Positions 60,991 to 64,000 of a DNA stretch of 64,000 nucleotides are shown in pieces; the first letter of the stretch is position 1; each line of letters starts with the position of its first letter. Made by a program: the position numbers and the translations under genes. The notes below the pieces were generated by a model. The model saw nothing but the letters and a program-made list of their open reading frames with translations. It was not told where the DNA came from and did not search any database. Origin of the DNA: Congeria kusceri (taxonomy: Eukaryota; Mollusca; Bivalvia; Myida; Dreissenidae); contig CM051024.1 of the NCBI GenBank assembly GCA_027627225.1, positions 79,676,704 through 79,740,703 on the forward strand, read 5' to 3'.

Positions 60991-62509
60991 GTTTGCATCT
61001 CTGACCAGTACGGCAGTTGTTTACAGCGGCCATATTGACTTTAAATGTTTATCGTCAACTTAAGCATTTCCTGGTTTAACAGGCAGTGATTGCAGAACTG
61101 TATACATGGAATCCAGTATTTTTGTGCCTGTAGAAAAGACAGTCGCTTAGCAATGAAGTTCATTAGCCTTACAACGCTAAATTAAACAAAAACAATGCAT
61201 ACTATAATTACTGATGTTATTGACATTTGATATTTATATCCAGTGGTTGTTAATTTGAGCACATGCAATTGTAATTGCTAAAATGATTGCAATCATAGTC
61301 TAAATCTTGTATTATATCGACTTGAAATTGATAAGTGTATGTTGTTTATTTTAATTCACATATTCCCGATCAAGGCTCGTAAATTAACATGTTTAAAACA
61401 TATTTGACAATTTTCTTTAAAATGGAGAAGTTAAGCAAAACTAGAACATTTGAATATTTAAAGATTGAAAACAAATTATCTTAATCATGCTTCACGTTGT
61501 TTTTTAAAACATATGTGCCGTATTTATCACAGTTTGAATTGTTGTTTAATAAAGGCTCTGTATTAAATGTGGGACATGTTTTAACCATTTTTTGCACGTT
61601 AGAAGTATTTAGATATGGCTTTAAGAAATTAACATTTATAACACTTCAACTCTTTGCATACTTGAATTTGTTTGTCAGCCTTAATCTTGCAAGCATTCTA
61701 ATATGTCTTCTGACAACGGTATTTCCAATTAAATGTATTAAACTAACAAGCTTACCTTATTGGAAATAATAATTGCACAACTGCTTGATAAAATAGTCAT
61801 ACTAAAACGTCTCTGCTGGGTTAATTGGTCCATACTATAAATTACTGTTACATTAAGTATGGTATTTCTACTTGTGAAATTACAATAGTGTAGTTATTTT
61901 AAATAAATGTCTCACATTTGATTCCATTAATACCAGTAAATGCATTTTTACTTTTGTCTATGATGAAATCCTCAAATTATACCTGTGTGCTAGAAGAACT
62001 TTTTGATTAACACTTTCAAATCATATTTATAGTGCCCTCTTAGCATGATGGCGTACACATATACTATATGTGAAAGCAATGGCATCTGTGCGCTATAGAA
62101 TCATTTCAAGTGGTAGGTTTGGCTATACTGTGTGTGTTGCTTTTAAGCATGTATGAATTTACTCATGGTGTTCTATTCTTTCATTGGTGCTTATAGTGCC
62201 ACTTATGTGCATTTTACAATCATGATTTTTTTTTAGACTAGTCAATCAGGATAATCTTAATAGTATGGTCCATTGTTGTAACACAATGAAAAATATACAT
62301 TTGTTTATTAATAGTAATTGTTATTTTTATTCTGCAAATGGCAATCCAAGTAAAGTAAGAAAATATTAAATGTGTTGTTGTATGCAAGAATGAACTAAAT
62401 TAAAAAAAACAATTATCTATATGCCCCGCAGTTTGTGAGTTACATTATTGGAATAGTTTCCGTTTATGGCATTTTGCAATGCATCATATATGTCTAAGAG
62501 ACAGGATAT
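60991..62509. other. Non-coding spacer between the two CATATG blocks
   Basis: I see no coding exon. The frame at 61497-61769 is hydrophobic and AT-biased with no domain or exon partner. A TTTATCACAGTTTG-type AT-rich background fills the rest. Confidence 0.45.
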
Positions 62510-63125
62510 TCATATGAACGAAACCCACATGGGACCCATGCAAACTGAGTTTTTAAAACCCAAATGGGTCCCATATAGGTGGCCCTTAGAGGACCAATAT
62601 CGAAATCAGAATAGGTCCTATTTGGGCAACCTATATGGGATTTCAAACTCCTTTTGCATGGGTCCTATATGTGTAGCCCAAAACGGGGCCCATCTTGGAT
62701 CCACACAGGGCCCCCATTGGACCCATATTGCAGCCCATATGGGACCCACGCAACAACAGTTTGCAAAATTCCACATGGCACTTTATCGAAGCCCATATTG
62801 GACGAATATGTGTATCTCATATAGGACCCACATTGGGTCTACAACGGACCCAAATAGGTCCCATATAGCAACCCATCTGGAACCCATATAAACAGTTTGA
62901 AAAATCCAATTTGACCACATATGGGGTGCCCATACCGGACCTATATCGAATCCCATATTGGACCTATATAGGTATCCCATATGCGATCTACTTTGGGTCC
63001 ACATGGGATACACATAGGTCCCATATCGCAGCCCATCTGGGAATCAAACAAAAACAGTTTGCAAAATCCCATTTTGCCCCATGTGGCTAGCCAATACAGG
63101 ACCCATATGGGTCCCATATGTCCAT
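62510..63125. repeat. Second CCCATATGGG-type repeat block
   Basis: Units with CCCATATGGGACC, CCCATATTGGAC and GGTCCCATATAG recur with a period near 20-30 bp. A higher-order marker CAGTTTGCAAAATTCC (variants at about 62756, 62894 and 63055) gives a larger unit of about 140-160 bp. It is related in core sequence to 59945-60990 but has a different spacer. The 141-codon open frame at 62466-62891 reads through it. Confidence 0.85.
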
Positions 63126-64000
63126 GTTGGCTGGATCTCTGGCTTGAAGGACAGAAATTTAGACTTTTGGTTATCGCGTGACTTGTATTTGTTTGATGTT
63201 TCGGCTCTATTACAGACTAAAATGTTCAGAGTAAAGTTTTTTGTCGATACATTTTCCTTAAAAATGTAGATTTCAAGTGCTTAATAAAGCCTGTTAGAAT
63301 ATTCAAAATACACCAATTTTTCATTTTTTTTTCAAAAGTCATATAGATGTGTGAGGTTTGGGGATGGCTGCATACCCGAAACAATATTATGAATCCACAT
63401 GGATTTAGGACTTATAATAAATAATAATAGCAATAATTAAAACCTATAATCAAGTGCCAATTACAAACACAATTATAAAATAACCAATATATATTTCCAA
63501 GGCAACATCTGTTTATGAACTGAGCTCAAACTCAGAGAGAACACTTATATATTACAACTTTTTATACACGGCGCACTTTAGAATGAATCGTGAAGGCCCG
63601 TGGTAAGTTGGTAATCAAATTAACAAGTGCCAGTTTTACTAATGTGAAAAATATTGCCCTGACAAATAGAAATATTTAGGGATGGAAGCGAATACTGAAA
63701 TCAATATTCGAATATTCGTTTTAGGTATTCGAATATATTCGAATATTCGTTTGTTAATACTACTATATACGACACACTGTCCGAATATTTACCTATCCTA
63801 AATATGTAATCGACGTGTACGTATTTGTTTTACCTTGTTTCAGTGGTAAATGAGCGATTTAACTTAGTGAGTGTTATGCAAATATTAAGAAATGTTAGAT
63901 ATTGTTAAATGTACACACATTTCTCATTACATTGTCTGATGACCGCGTAAAGTACTTCACAGCACGTGATGGTGGCATTGTTTATTTATCAAGACTCTTG
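63126..64000. other. Non-coding right end with a possible hAT terminus
   Basis: At 63678 TAGGGATGGAAGCGAATACT is followed by AATATTCGAATATTCG and a second ATTCGAATATATTC run. It resembles the piece at 17168-17245, so a hAT-like element may begin here and run off the window. Nothing else is recognised. Confidence 0.4.

Overview
The window looks like nuclear DNA of a bivalve mollusc. It is AT-rich and intron-rich, with no operons, no bacterial-style dense coding and no rRNA. It is packed with dispersed repeats of types I know from bivalves: repeats opening with 'ATGCCCCCAT', a small element ending in 'TGTCGTGGGAAAACCGGG', tRNA-derived SINEs, and PIF/Harbinger and hAT DNA elements. The TGTCGTGGG element is one I associate with Dreissena (zebra and quagga mussels). 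That attribution is from memory and was not checked.

Host-like or element-derived genes. (1) Minus strand, 5760-9982: a six-exon gene for a 197-aa Myb/SANT-like protein. All splice phases agree, there is no internal stop, and no transposase is visible beside it. (2) Plus strand, 38934-42325: a five-exon gene for a 213-aa protein I do not recognise. Its phases agree if exon 2 uses a weak acceptor at 39555. (3) 28286-28519: a short ORF broken by one early stop. Almost all other long ORFs are chance or repeat-derived.

Mobile DNA. 10356-13585 is a decayed CR1/Jockey-like LINE with endonuclease, reverse transcriptase and C-terminal parts. 46790-47110 (minus) and 58902-59227 (plus) are scraps of an L1/Tx1-like LINE. 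49577-56682 is a nearly full-length but dead PIF/Harbinger element: terminal inverted repeats, a four-exon transposase on plus and a Myb-like gene on minus, converging. Two copies of a 1.3-kb hAT-like non-autonomous element (29182-30469 and 34566-35868) sit in opposite orientation, each with a 5-6 bp target duplication. The second landed inside an older dispersed repeat. Short TIR elements lie at 15469-16432, 16649-17140, 18534-19279, 43446-44159, 45920-46325, 48925-49129 and 55337-56003.

Satellite-like DNA. 20990-27862 is a huge inverted repeat: two arrays of a roughly 670-700 bp unit in opposite orientation around a unique centre, each outer end carrying the same SINE. 59945-60990 and 62510-63125 are two blocks of a degenerate short repeat built on the palindrome CCCATATGGG. 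Remaining stretches of the window are AT-rich non-coding DNA in which I see little.
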